From CBDCVD01 sp965224015 (lineage in GTDB: Bacteria > Pseudomonadota > Alphaproteobacteria > Rhizobiales > CBDCVD01): a stretch of 64,000 nt of DNA. The stretch covers positions 806,001 to 870,000 of the forward strand of contig OZ245032.1 of the NCBI GenBank assembly GCA_965224015.1, in the 5' to 3' direction. The notes beneath the pieces are model-generated. The model ran no database searches and had not been told where the DNA came from. It was given only the letters and a program-made list of their open reading frames with translations. This document shows positions 48,065 through 57,308 of the stretch, piece after piece. Position 1 is the stretch's first letter, and every line of letters starts with the position of its first letter. The position numbers were made by a program, and so were the translations under genes.

Positions 48065-49099
48065 CTACACGATGCGTCCGGAGAGTTTTTTTCCATCGAT
48101 AAGGGCTGTCAGATTAGCAAAATCACTTCTGCGTTCTTCCACAATTGATGAGAGCGCACCAGATGCAACATGTGGTGTCAATATAAGGTTGCAGTCAGGA
48201 TTGCGCGCCAGGTCCAGCAAAGGGTCATCTGGTCTCAATGGCTCATAGGCAAAACAGTCCAGCGCCGCGCCGCTCAAATGGCCTGAGCGAAGCGCGGTGA
48301 TAAGCGCCTCCTCCTGGACAACTCCCGAAGCGCCACAATGAACAAAATACGCCCCGCGTTTGGCCAGCGCAAATGCTTTTGCGCCAATACTCAACTGAGT
48401 TTCCGGCGAATATGGTAGCAGGCAACAAATAAAATCGCTACAGGAATAAAGCCTCTCGCGTGAAGTGTAGCGGATGCCCATGGCTATCTCGGCTTGCTTG
48501 GGCAGCTGTGTCCGCTTGTTGTACAACACTGTACAAGAAAAGGCACTCAGTCGTCTGGCAAGGGCTGCGCCTGTTTCGCCGAAGCCGATGATGCCTACGG
48601 TTCGGCCGCCAAGCGTATCCAGCTTCGTTCGTTTCGACCAGTTATACGCAAAGTGATTTTCGTCGCATTTTTCCGGAGGTATTTCCCAATCACCCGCTTC
48701 ATTGGCAATCTGCATCAGTTTGGGCATGTCACGAGCAAGCGCGAGTATAAGCATAACCATATGTTCGGCTGCCATAATACTGGTCTTTACCGGCACGCAA
48801 CACACCGGTATACCGGCGGTGCGGGCGGCTTCTCGATCAATGTCCCAAAACAGGGAGCCAAGTCGCTGAATCAACTTCAAATCATGACCAACATCAATAA
48901 CGGATTGATCGATAATCCCAGCCCTTTCTGAAACAAGAAAATCCTTGCCGGGCAACAAGTCCATGACCCTCTGTTTGCTGTTGGTTCGTATGATCGTGAC
49001 ATCGAGATTGTCTGGAGCTGCTTGCAAGGCGGCCTGCTGATGTCGTTCGCCTCGTTGGGTTACGAAAAGCACACTGTATTTTACCTGCTTTTTGAGCAT
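48065..49099 (-). CDS. D-2-hydroxyacid dehydrogenase-like protein, catalytic Arg replaced
   Basis: 344 residues of the NAD-dependent D-isomer 2-hydroxyacid dehydrogenase fold. The Rossmann motif is GIIGFGETGAALARRL (about 168-183), and the catalytic His is kept in ILTPHVASGAL. The helix that normally reads N-ARG-xVDE reads HCGASGVVQEEAL (about 262-274), so the substrate-binding Arg is Ser. Substrate binding is therefore altered, or the protein is not a normal dehydrogenase. The gene lies between glpX (20 bp) and recJ, where relatives usually have no gene. Its codon use is less GC-rich at third positions than that of its neighbours (TAT, AAA and TCT common), which suggests transfer. Reductase of an unknown 2-ketoacid is the best guess. 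Confidence 0.78.
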   Translation of the reverse strand: MLKKQVKYSVLFVTQRGERHQQAALQAAPDNLDVTIIRTNSKQRVMDLLPGKDFLVSERAGIIDQSVIDVGHDLKLIQRLGSLFWDIDREAARTAGIPVCCVPVKTSIMAAEHMVMLILALARDMPKLMQIANEAGDWEIPPEKCDENHFAYNWSKRTKLDTLGGRTVGIIGFGETGAALARRLSAFSCTVLYNKRTQLPKQAEIAMGIRYTSRERLYSCSDFICCLLPYSPETQLSIGAKAFALAKRGAYFVHCGASGVVQEEALITALRSGHLSGAALDCFAYEPLRPDDPLLDLARNPDCNLILTPHVASGALSSIVEERRSDFANLTALIDGKKLSGRIV

Positions 49100-49119
49100 T
49101 GCACTGCAAATCAGCGTGT

Positions 49120-50121
49120 TCAGACAGATGAGACGGGAGTAGTGAACTTGCCGTCGCCGCGATGGCGCGCCTGGATCCAGCGAACGGTCTGGCTTGAGGA
49201 GCGCATGACAACCGTCTGCGTGGTGATGTGATCCCCTTTGAACCTCACGCCATTGAGAAAGTTGCCATCGGTGACCCCCGTTGCGGCGAAAAGAACGTCG
49301 CCGCTTGCCAGCTGTTTGTGGCTGTAAATTTGCTCTGGGTCGGTGATGCCCATGTTGGCGGCGCGCCGGCGTTTTTCGGAGGTATCAAGGATGAGTTGTC
49401 CCTGCATTTGTCCTCCCACGCAGCGCAATGCCGCCGCCGCCAGCACCCCTTCAGGGGCGCCGCCAATACCCAAATAAATGTCGATCCCCGTCTCCTCGGG
49501 CTCGGTGGTGTGGATGACCCCCGCGACATCACCATCGCCTATTAGTCGAATCGCTGCGCCCAAATCACGCAATTCGGCGATCATCTGCGCATGGCGGGGG
49601 CGATCCAACACACACGCGCAAATCTCCCGTGCGCGTACCCCTTTCGCCTTGGCCAGCGCCTCGATATTTTCACTCACCGACGCCTCCAGGGAAACAAGAC
49701 CCGGTTCATATCCAGGACCAATAGCGATTTTGTTCATGTAAACATCGGGAGCATTTAGCAAGCTGCCATGTTCGGCCAGCGCCATCACGGCAAGAGAATT
49801 CGGTAAGTTCTTGGCGCACACGCTGGTACATTCCAAAGGGTCAAGGGCAATGTCCACCAGCGCCCCCCGCTTGGTGCCCACCTCCTCTCCGATGAACAGC
49901 ATCGGCGCCTCGTCGCGCTCGCCCTCCCCTATGACTACCAGGCCTTCAATATCCAGGCGGTTGAGTTCATGGCGCATGGCGTTGACTGCCGCCTGGTCCG
50001 CGGCGTGATCGTCTCCACGCCCGCGCCAGCGCGCAGCCGCCACCGCGGCGGCCTCCGTGACGCGAACAATCTCCATCGTCAAAATCCGGTCCAGAACCGG
50101 GCTGTTGGCTTGTTCACTCAC
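49120..50121 (-). CDS. glpX: Fructose-1,6-bisphosphatase class II
   Basis: Hydrolyses fructose 1,6-bisphosphate in gluconeogenesis. 333 residues. Metal and phosphate motifs: IGEGERDEAPML (about 64-75), VDIALDPLECTSVCAKNLPNS (about 88-108), IGDGDVAGVIHT and GIGGAPEGVLAAAALRC (about 215). The frame opens at a TTG (50151), but GTG 50121 has AGGAGGGG eight bases upstream. It follows hom by about 90 bp in the same direction, an arrangement found in many Alphaproteobacteria. Confidence 0.94.
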   Translation of the reverse strand: MSEQANSPVLDRILTMEIVRVTEAAAVAAARWRGRGDDHAADQAAVNAMRHELNRLDIEGLVVIGEGERDEAPMLFIGEEVGTKRGALVDIALDPLECTSVCAKNLPNSLAVMALAEHGSLLNAPDVYMNKIAIGPGYEPGLVSLEASVSENIEALAKAKGVRAREICACVLDRPRHAQMIAELRDLGAAIRLIGDGDVAGVIHTTEPEETGIDIYLGIGGAPEGVLAAAALRCVGGQMQGQLILDTSEKRRRAANMGITDPEQIYSHKQLASGDVLFAATGVTDGNFLNGVRFKGDHITTQTVVMRSSSQTVRWIQARHRGDGKFTTPVSSV

Positions 50122-50212
50122 ACCTGTGTCCCCTCCTCTTTTTGCTGCCAAGCCTTAAACCGGTATCACGGCACCTGGAGATTTCTCTCAAACGCGCAGC
50201 CAGAGCCCGCGC

Positions 50213-51607
50213 TCAATCCTTTCCTGGTGTTGGCAAGGGTTCGATGCGGATCATGTGCGGCTCTCCAAAAGTATAACCATCATCGCGTACAAGGTTCAAC
50301 GCGCGCCGCACCGCAGCCTCGTTGGTGGCATGGGTAATCATAATGACCGGTTGCAAATCGCCCGTGGTCTCGTTGCCAGGCGTTGGCTTCGATTCTGCCT
50401 GTACATCGGAGCGTGCCTGCAACTGCAAAATTTTATCACCGGCAAAGCGCTGGCGCTGGATGATATTGCGTAAGGAGATTTCCTCCTCTGCCATACGCTT
50501 GGCAATGGCCGCCAGAGCTCCAGGTTTGTCCATAAGGTTAATGCGAATATAGTATCCTCCCTCATGGTCACCCATGGGCGCGGGTTTATGGGCAACAAGA
50601 TCCTCGTAACCAAACCCCAGGGGAGGCGTGCGACGGTCGCGGGCAATATCGATAATGTCGGCGAGCACCGCCGATGCGGTCGCCTTTCCTCCCGCACCCG
50701 GGCCGATGGTGACCAGCTCTCCAAGCAGATCGCAGGTGACTGCAACGGCGTTTGTGACCCCGGACACCCGGGCCAACGCGGCATCGGCGGGGATCATGGC
50801 CAGGTGCACCCGTTGCTCGATGCCGGTCTCGGTAAGTTGCGCAACAGCAAGGAGCTTGATGCGGTATCCCAGCTCTTGTGCCGCCCGAATGTCGGCCTGG
50901 GTGATGTCGCGAATTCCCTCGCAATATACGGTTTTCCCGTTGATGCGCGTGCCGAACGCAAGGGATGCGATAATGGCAAGCTTGTGGGCCGCATCATGGC
51001 CATCAACATCAAACGAGGGGTCGGCTTCCGCGTAGCCAAGGCTTTGCGCCTGCTCTAAGCATGGGGCAAAGCCCAAGTCCGGCTCCGCCTCCATACGCGT
51101 GAGGATATAGTTACACGTGCCGTTCAGGATCCCGTACACCGCGCTGATTGTGTTGGCGTTGAGAGCTTCACGCAGGATTTTAACAATGGGAATACCGCCG
51201 GCAATTGCCGCCTCGAAATTGAGCGGGACATTGGCTGCCTGTGCCGCCTGCGCCAATTCATTCCCATGCGCCGCAAGCAACGCCTTGTTGGCGCTCACGA
51301 CAGGTTTTCCCGCCGCGATCGCTGCTTCGACACATTGGCGCGCAACGCCCTCGGCCCCGCCGATCAACTCAACGAATACATCAATCTCACCAGCTACCGC
51401 CAATGCTGACGGGTCATCGAACCAGGGCAGGTCTGAAATATTGATGCCGCGATCAAGGTCTCGCCTTCTGGCCGAGACACCAGCAATAGAAATGTCTCGC
51501 CTGGCCCTGCGGGAAAGCGCGGTACTGTTGGTAAGAATCTGTTGCACGACGGTAGTGCCAACCGTACCCAATCCGGCAATGCCAACGCGTAAGGGACTTT
51601 GCTGCAT
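50213..51607 (-). CDS. hom: Homoserine dehydrogenase
   Basis: NAD(P)H-dependent reduction of aspartate semialdehyde to homoserine, the branch to threonine and methionine. 464 residues: Rossmann motif VGIAGLGTVGTTVVQQI (about 8-24), VVSANKALLA, GIPIVKILREAL, the core NGTCNYILTRM (about 167), YAEADPSFDVDGHDAAHKLAIIASLAFG (catalytic Asp and Lys) and GPGAGGKATASAVLADI. A C-terminal ACT domain (about 365-440, GGYYIRINLMDKPGALAAIA) suggests threonine feedback. ATG 51607. It feeds thrC (17.6 kb) and metA (55.4 kb). Confidence 0.96.
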   Translation of the reverse strand: MQQSPLRVGIAGLGTVGTTVVQQILTNSTALSRRARRDISIAGVSARRRDLDRGINISDLPWFDDPSALAVAGEIDVFVELIGGAEGVARQCVEAAIAAGKPVVSANKALLAAHGNELAQAAQAANVPLNFEAAIAGGIPIVKILREALNANTISAVYGILNGTCNYILTRMEAEPDLGFAPCLEQAQSLGYAEADPSFDVDGHDAAHKLAIIASLAFGTRINGKTVYCEGIRDITQADIRAAQELGYRIKLLAVAQLTETGIEQRVHLAMIPADAALARVSGVTNAVAVTCDLLGELVTIGPGAGGKATASAVLADIIDIARDRRTPPLGFGYEDLVAHKPAPMGDHEGGYYIRINLMDKPGALAAIAKRMAEEEISLRNIIQRQRFAGDKILQLQARSDVQAESKPTPGNETTGDLQPVIMITHATNEAAVRRALNLVRDDGYTFGEPHMIRIEPLPTPGKD

Positions 51608-51647
51608 AAACTGCTATGGCTTTCTTTGTCGTTTTCTCGCGGTTAAA

Positions 51648-51666
51648 CAGACATGACACGCGCTAG
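51648..51666 (+). repeat. Repeat C terminus upstream of hom
   Basis: CATGACACGCGCTAGTCC, a C right end with CTAG, lies about 50 bp before the hom start. No interior of C remains. Confidence 0.4.
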
Positions 51667-51705
51667 TCCGGTCCTGGTCTGGGGAGCCCTGGTTATCCAC
51701 GCACG

Positions 51706-52164
51706 TTACTCATCGTCCTCGACCGTCTTCCAGTCTTTTGTCGCTTGACTGGAACGCTCGATCTCCTGCTTTGCGCGCTGCCACGTCTGCTTGGCCTCGC
51801 CCATGTACGTGGGAACGGGAACAGGCCCGGCTGTAGGTACGTTACGTCCTTTTGAGACAACCCTGGCGGTCCGGCGCGCGTATGTGGTTTTGTCCCGGCG
51901 CAACGCTTTGATTACCGCATCGCGTGATATACGATCACGCAGCGGCAGAGCGCGCTTGGCCGGTGTCAGGTTAATATTGGGATATCCGTCTTCGTTCAAG
52001 CCTGACCCGTTGACTTCAACAACAGATGTGCGCGCAGTCTCCAGGGCGGGGTCCTTGGGCAGGCAACCGGCAACCAAAACAGCGCCCAAGCCAACCAGTG
52101 CGCACGAGCGCAAAGCTAACGCCGAACCTCGTTTGCTGATCAGGATCAAAACACGTTTGTACAT
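51706..52164 (-). CDS. Lipoprotein of unknown function
   Basis: 152 residues; the N-terminus (SCALVGLGAVLVAGC) ends in a good lipobox VAGC at about residue 34, followed by LPKDPALETARTSVV. The rest is polar and basic, ending in an acidic KTVEDDE. The frame extends to 52212 inside repeat A, but ATG 52164 gives a normal lipoprotein signal. It lies between hom and phaC, with the A copy directly upstream, so its promoter may be within or beyond the repeat. I recognise no domain. Confidence 0.68.
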   Translation of the reverse strand: MYKRVLILISKRGSALALRSCALVGLGAVLVAGCLPKDPALETARTSVVEVNGSGLNEDGYPNINLTPAKRALPLRDRISRDAVIKALRRDKTTYARRTARVVSKGRNVPTAGPVPVPTYMGEAKQTWQRAKQEIERSSQATKDWKTVEDDE

Positions 52165-52182
52165 TTGCTTGTCTCGTGCGTA

Positions 52183-52289
52183 TAATACCAAGGGCCTTTG
52201 ACAATAACTCATGCATTAGCGTCAAGTAAGTATGTTATCAAGGCGGTACACCAGACGGCGTGTATATAAAGCCAATACCGCTGGTATAA
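52183..52289 (-). repeat. Repeat A, full copy, reversed
   Basis: AATACCAAGGGCCTTTGACA to CCGCTGGTATAAT. It occupies the divergent promoter region between the lipoprotein gene and phaC. Confidence 0.92.
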
Positions 52290-52422
52290 TCGGATAACCA
52301 AGCCGGACGGTTCTGGATAGGGAACGGCGTTGGGGCAGAGTTTATGGCCCGATTGTCTTGCAGGTAGAGTAACCCGTCTCTAGCAGACATTTTGAACGCA
52401 TCCAAGGCCCATTGTCGGCTTG

Positions 52423-52452
52423 TATTGGTATATTGGTAAATCCGTATTGGTA
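52423..52452. promoter_or_regulatory. Three TATTGGTA direct repeats upstream of phaC
   Basis: TATTGGTA at 52423-52430, 52431-52438 and 52445-52452, 47 to 76 bp before the phaC start. Regularly spaced copies in an AT-rich promoter could bind a regulator, but none can be named. Confidence 0.4.
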
Positions 52453-52498
52453 AAACACAGTCAAGCTGACAAAATACCATACGAAACCGGGAGGATTT

Positions 52499-54379
52499 GT
52501 GGCCATGCACAACGGGAGAGAGAACAGAGCTGGAGACCGCAAGCAATCCGCACAAATGGAGGCCGGGGGTGTGAATGCCTTGTCTGGGGTTCCCGGGGCT
52601 CTTGATGCGGAAATGTTTGGGCAGAATATGCTACGCGCCTATGAGGCGCTTGGTCAGGTGGTTATGGCGCTGGCGGAAAATCGTCAGCAGGCCGGTGTCG
52701 ACAGACTTGCCGCGGAGGAAGTGAATCAGGCCGCGAAAAGTCTTTATGCGATCTGGCACTATTGGGTCTCTCAGCCAGAGCGCGCACAAAAGGCCCAGTC
52801 GTCGCTCGTGCAGCAGATGAGCGAGACCATGACGCACCATTATGCACGCGCTTTCGGTCAGGAAGGACCGCCAGGCGAAGGCAACGGCTCGGCCGGAAAG
52901 GACCGACGGTTTTCTGATAAGGATTGGGACAACAACCCGGCGTTCTCGATGCTGCGCGATGTTTACCTCGGGTTCAGTTCTTGGGCGCAAACGCTTGTCG
53001 ACGATGCTGGCGAGGTGGACGAGCATACCAGACGCAAGGCCGAGTTTTATTTGCGTCAACTGATTGCGGCGCTGGCACCGACCAATTTTCCCCTCACCAA
53101 CCCGGAGGTTTTGCGCGAGACTCTCAACAGTGGCGGTGAGAACCTCGCCCGCGGGTTGGAAATTCTCGCCGAGGACATTACCGCTGGTAAGGGGCGGTTG
53201 AAAATTCGCCAAACGGACACAAGCCAGTTTGTGTTGGGGGAAAACATCGCCAACACGCCGGGTAAGGTCATCGCGCAAAACGACCTGCGGCAGCTGATTC
53301 AATACACCGCGAGCACCGACAAGGTTTTAAAACGCCCCTTGCTGATCGTGCCGCCGTGGATCAACAAATTCTATATTCTTGATCTGAACGCACAAAAGTC
53401 CTTTATAAAGTGGGCCGTGGAGCAGGGACACACGGTGTTTGTGGTCTCCTGGGTCAACCCGGGGAAAAAATACATGCACAAGGGCTTTGATGACTATCTC
53501 CGCGAGGGGGTGATCGCGTCCCTTGACGATATCGAAACCATAACAGGTGAGAAAAAAATCAACACAATAGGCTATTGTGTTGGGGGCACTTTGCTGGCGG
53601 CAGCCCTTGCCTATATGGCGCAAAACCGCGACCATCGTGTCGCCAGCGCTACGTTTTTTACCACCCAGGTTGATTTCACCTACGCGGGAGACCTGAAGGT
53701 ATTTATCGATGATGAGCAGATCGCCGCCATAGAAGAGGTCATGCAGGAGCAGGGGTATTTCGACGGTTCAGCCATGGCCAATGTCTTCAATATGTTGCGC
53801 CCACAGGACCTGATCTGGCCCTATGTGGTCAACAATTATCTTAAGGGCAAGGAGCCAATACCATTTGACCTTCTTGCCTGGAACTCTGACGCGACGCGTA
53901 TGAGCGCGGCCAATCACAGTTTTTATCTGCGTCAATGCTATAAGGACAATACGCTTGCCAGGGGGCGCATGGTCATTGACGGCAAGACCCTGAAACTGGC
54001 CCAGATCAAGCAGCCAATCTACATGTTGGCGGCCCGCGAGGACCATATTGTCCCGGCGCGCTCTGCGTTTCTGGGCAGCCAGATGTTTGCTGCAAAGGGT
54101 GCCAATGTACGCTTTGTACTCGCCGGTTCCGGCCACATCGCCGGGGTTATCAATCCCCCCATCAAAGCCAAATACCAGTATTGGATTGGCGGCAAAGTGG
54201 GAGGCGAGTTGGACGACTGGATTGCCGATGCGCGCGAGTATCCGGGCTCCTGGTGGACAGATTGGCATATCTGGATGCTCAAGCAGCACAATGGCGAGGT
54301 GCCAGCGCGTGAACCCGGTGGGGGCAAGCGCGACCCTATTGAGGACGCACCCGGGTCTTATGTCCGCGTTGGGGCCTGA
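52499..54379 (+). CDS. phaC: Class I poly(3-hydroxyalkanoate) synthase
   Basis: Polymerises 3-hydroxyacyl-CoA on the granule surface. 626 residues: the PhaC N-terminal domain (about 125-300) and an alpha/beta-hydrolase fold with the lipase-like box GYCVGGT (nucleophile Cys at about 359), Asp in AAREDHIVP (about 514) and His in GSGHIAGVINPP (about 545). The length and WxxD-type motifs (KPVWQ-like region FPLTNPEVLRETL) fit class I. GTG 52499 and ATG 52505 both follow GGAGG at short and long spacing. The 3' end overlaps the convergent oxidoreductase gene by 22 bp. phaA, phaB and phasins are not in the window. Confidence 0.94.
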   Translation: MAMHNGRENRAGDRKQSAQMEAGGVNALSGVPGALDAEMFGQNMLRAYEALGQVVMALAENRQQAGVDRLAAEEVNQAAKSLYAIWHYWVSQPERAQKAQSSLVQQMSETMTHHYARAFGQEGPPGEGNGSAGKDRRFSDKDWDNNPAFSMLRDVYLGFSSWAQTLVDDAGEVDEHTRRKAEFYLRQLIAALAPTNFPLTNPEVLRETLNSGGENLARGLEILAEDITAGKGRLKIRQTDTSQFVLGENIANTPGKVIAQNDLRQLIQYTASTDKVLKRPLLIVPPWINKFYILDLNAQKSFIKWAVEQGHTVFVVSWVNPGKKYMHKGFDDYLREGVIASLDDIETITGEKKINTIGYCVGGTLLAAALAYMAQNRDHRVASATFFTTQVDFTYAGDLKVFIDDEQIAAIEEVMQEQGYFDGSAMANVFNMLRPQDLIWPYVVNNYLKGKEPIPFDLLAWNSDATRMSAANHSFYLRQCYKDNTLARGRMVIDGKTLKLAQIKQPIYMLAAREDHIVPARSAFLGSQMFAAKGANVRFVLAGSGHIAGVINPPIKAKYQYWIGGKVGGELDDWIADAREYPGSWWTDWHIWMLKQHNGEVPAREPGGGKRDPIEDAPGSYVRVGA

Positions 54380-55296
54380 GCCAGCGCGGTGTTATACTCC
54401 TGCGCCAAGCGCGTTACAAGATCGCTGACCGGTAGCACATCGGTAACTCCCGCAGCCCCCTGCCCGGCGGACCATATGGTTTTCCAGGCGCGCGCCTCAG
54501 GATTGGCCTCGGCAGCCAGATCCAACTTACCGTGTTCCGGCAGGTCGTCCGGATCAAGCCCTGCATCCATAAGGGAACGACGCAGAAAGTTGGCGTGAAC
54601 ACCAGATATCGCTTTGGTGTAGACAATATCACCCGCGCCCGATTGGGCGATCATGTCTTTGTAGGCAGGCAGGGCCAGGCTTTCCATGGTGTTGATAAAG
54701 CGGGTGCCCATATAGGCCAGATCCGCCCCCATAGCACGGGCTGCGGCAATACCGGCACCGTTGCAAATGCATCCTGCAAGGATAAGCGTGCCGTCAAACC
54801 AGGACCGTATTTCCTCTAAAAAGGCGAACGGATTGAGGGTGCCCGCATGACCCCCGGCGCCGCCACACACCAGGATAAGCCCGTCAACCCCCGCCTCCGC
54901 AGCCTTTTGCGCATGGCGAAGCTTGATCACATCGTGAAACACCACCCCTGCGTAACCGTGCACCGCATCGACCACATCACGCACCGCGCCAAGGGAGGTG
55001 ATCACCAAAGGAACCCGATGTTTGATGGTCACTTCCAGGTCCCGCTTCAGGCGGGGATTGGTCTTGTGCACAATAAGGTTGACCCCATAGGGGGCATCAT
55101 GCGGCCCGAGCGCCTTGCCAATTGTGGTCAATTGCGTGTCGTAATCCTCAACGGTGCGCAGGTTCAGGGAGGGAAAGGTGCCGATGATCCCCGCCCTGCA
55201 CGCCGCAATCACCAGGTCGGCGCCGGACACCAGAAACATGGGCGCGGCAATCGCCGGTAGCCGCAAGTTTTTATCCAATAAGGTGGGTATCGCCAT
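54358..55296 (-). CDS. Nitronate monooxygenase / FMN oxidoreductase family
   Basis: FMN-binding TIM-barrel protein of the 2-nitropropane dioxygenase-like family. 312 residues with APMFLVSGADLVIAACRAGIIGTFPS near the start, GVNLIVHKTNPR, HDVIKLRHAQKAAEAGVDGLILVCGGAGGHAG (about 120-151; GGHAG is the phosphate-site motif) and GADLAYMGTRFINTMES (FMN loop, about 193). It may oxidise nitroalkanes or act as an enoyl-ACP reductase-like protein; the family is broad, so function is left open. ATG 55296. The gene ends inside the phaC 3' end. Confidence 0.83.
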   Translation of the reverse strand: MAIPTLLDKNLRLPAIAAPMFLVSGADLVIAACRAGIIGTFPSLNLRTVEDYDTQLTTIGKALGPHDAPYGVNLIVHKTNPRLKRDLEVTIKHRVPLVITSLGAVRDVVDAVHGYAGVVFHDVIKLRHAQKAAEAGVDGLILVCGGAGGHAGTLNPFAFLEEIRSWFDGTLILAGCICNGAGIAAARAMGADLAYMGTRFINTMESLALPAYKDMIAQSGAGDIVYTKAISGVHANFLRRSLMDAGLDPDDLPEHGKLDLAAEANPEARAWKTIWSAGQGAAGVTDVLPVSDLVTRLAQEYNTALAQAPTRT

Positions 55297-55368
55297 CGTC
55301 CTCGCGCCCTTGTTGCTAAGCTCTATTGCCGCGCTGCTCTGCGCGTCCTTTGCCCATAAACCTGTTTT

Positions 55369-56301
55369 TCAAGCCATATCATCACCGGTGCCGATCGCAT
55401 CCAGGTCGTAAGGGGTCGTCTGGTACATATCATTAATCCAATTGCCAAACAGCAAATGCGCATGGGACCGCCAGCGGTTCTCCGGCGGCTTGGTCGGATC
55501 ATCGTTGGGGTAATAGTTGGCTGGCAAGGTAATTGGCGTCCCTGCCTTGATGTCCCGCTGGTATTCCTTACCCAGATCAACACTGTCATATTCGATATGA
55601 TTGAACATATAGAGGAAGCGGTGGGCCCGGTCGTGAACCAGGCAGGGGCCGGTCTCAGGGGAGTCGATCAAAAGCCGCAACCGCTCCCCCAGCGCCATGT
55701 CAGCGCTGCGCACCTCCGTCCAACGGGACACGGGAATGGAAAAGTCGTCGGAAAACCCGCGCAGAAAAGGTGATGAGGGATCAAGATTGCGATGCCGGAA
55801 CACACCGAAAGCCTTGTTTGGCAAAGGATATTTCGGCAAGCCAAAGAAATGGTGCATGGCCGCCTGCGCTCCCCAGCAAATGGCCAGGCTCGAGTGCACG
55901 TGCGCCTGGGTCCAATCCAGGATATCACTTAATTCGCGCCAATAGGTGACGTCGGCGAACGGCAGTGTTTCTATCGGCGCACCGGTGATAATAAAGCCGT
56001 CAAACTTACGTGCGCGCATCTCTTCCCAAGGCTTGTAGAACGCCTGCATATGCTCGGCAGACGTGGTTTTCGGCACGTGGTCTGTTATGCGCACCAGGGT
56101 CAATTCCACTTGCAGCGGCGTTGCGCCAACCAGACGGGCATATTGGGTCTCGGTGCGCACCTTGTCGGGCATAAGATTAAGAAGACCAATCTGCAACGGG
56201 CGAATATCCTGGCGCAGAGCCGTGCGCTCGGACATGACCATTACGCCCTCACGCTCAAGTATGGCGCGGGCGGGCAAATCATTGGCGATCTTGATTGGCA
56301 T
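55369..56301 (-). CDS. metA: Homoserine O-acyltransferase MetA
   Basis: Acylates homoserine with succinyl- or acetyl-CoA at the start of methionine synthesis. 310 residues, the normal length. Catalytic Cys in SLAICWGAQAAMHHFF (about 142), His in FMFNHIEYD-like segment (here MFNHIEYD, about 235) and Glu in the same region. MPIKIANDLPARAILEREGVMVM and LLNLMPDK are family-typical. The MetA sequence does not by itself tell acetyl from succinyl use. ATG 56301. It uses the product of hom. Confidence 0.94.
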   Translation of the reverse strand: MPIKIANDLPARAILEREGVMVMSERTALRQDIRPLQIGLLNLMPDKVRTETQYARLVGATPLQVELTLVRITDHVPKTTSAEHMQAFYKPWEEMRARKFDGFIITGAPIETLPFADVTYWRELSDILDWTQAHVHSSLAICWGAQAAMHHFFGLPKYPLPNKAFGVFRHRNLDPSSPFLRGFSDDFSIPVSRWTEVRSADMALGERLRLLIDSPETGPCLVHDRAHRFLYMFNHIEYDSVDLGKEYQRDIKAGTPITLPANYYPNDDPTKPPENRWRSHAHLLFGNWINDMYQTTPYDLDAIGTGDDMA

Positions 56302-56329
56302 GGCAGGCTCGTTGGCTCGTTGGCTTGGT

Positions 56330-57223
56330 TTACGCGGGTTCGGACGCTGTTACGCCGGGTTTTGAAGCTTCGTCGATGACCTGGGCACACACATCGATAA
56401 TGGTCGCTGCGCTTTCAGCCTCTGCCAGTCTTGCGGCGTCGACCACATATCCATAGCGCTCCGCAATAGCTTCATAAAGGGGCAAGCGGTGGTCGATTAA
56501 TGCCTTGAACCCGTAAATCGCAAAGGCATCCGGGTCCACGTCCTGATCCCCCGCAATGGCATTAACATCCTTAAAACGTGCCCAGGTCTGGTGCAAAAAC
56601 GCCTCGTTATAGTACATTGGTTTTGGCGCTCTGCGAAATCGTTCGATCAAAGCGTCGGTCTGCGCCTGGTCGCTGCGGATATATACGAGTACGGTATTGT
56701 CACAAAGGCTGCGCAGAACCGGATCGCTGGGATCATCAACATCCACAACCTCACAAAAACTGCCGCCCGTGTCACAGACAAAATGATCATAGCCATAGGT
56801 CGTGCGTGCGTTGGTAATAAAGTCCTCGGTATCAAGCAAGGCATTGATTTCGGCGCGCCGGTGCTGGCGCTGGCGATGCAGATATTGACAAAACGGCAGC
56901 CCTCCCCTGGTCTCGTCACCAGGCTTGCCCAAATAAGTGGACAGGGGAGCCAGATTCTGGAATGTAATATTTGATGAAATATAGATCGAATCCGACTTCA
57001 GCAGATCGCGAAAGAACGGAACCGTCATGGCAATGCGCTTATAGTTGTCACTGATGTGCTCGCCCATGTAGCGGGTGCCGATGCGATAATCGACGGAATA
57101 GTGATACCAATCCTGGGCCCGTAACCGATTGGCGATCACGGTTTTTCCCGCACCCGACATGCCAAAAAGCGTGAGCGCCTTTTTATTCCAATGGCGAAAC
57201 GCCGTACCGTTCTCGAATTTCAT
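56330..57223 (-). CDS. P-loop ATPase of unknown function next to metA
   Basis: 297 residues with a Walker A LTLFGMSGAGKTVIANRL (about 17-34), then HYSVDYRIGTRYMGEHISDNYKR, which resembles a nucleoside/adenylate kinase-type lid. A Walker B-like stretch is HFVCDTGGSFCEV (about 142-154), and NTVLVYIRSDQAQTDALIERFRRAPKPMYY follows. ATG 57223. It ends 28 bp before metA in the same direction, so co-transcription is likely. I do not recognise the family by name; a nucleotide- or sugar-kinase-like ATPase is inferred from the fold signals. The substrate is unknown. Confidence 0.72.
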   Translation of the reverse strand: MKFENGTAFRHWNKKALTLFGMSGAGKTVIANRLRAQDWYHYSVDYRIGTRYMGEHISDNYKRIAMTVPFFRDLLKSDSIYISSNITFQNLAPLSTYLGKPGDETRGGLPFCQYLHRQRQHRRAEINALLDTEDFITNARTTYGYDHFVCDTGGSFCEVVDVDDPSDPVLRSLCDNTVLVYIRSDQAQTDALIERFRRAPKPMYYNEAFLHQTWARFKDVNAIAGDQDVDPDAFAIYGFKALIDHRLPLYEAIAERYGYVVDAARLAEAESAATIIDVCAQVIDEASKPGVTASEPA

Positions 57224-57308
57224 AAATCAGATTGTCCATCCAGGTGTAGGTAGCGTGTATCAACTGTTATTTGGCAGGTTGGGGCCATGCAACAGCAGGG
57301 CGAACACA

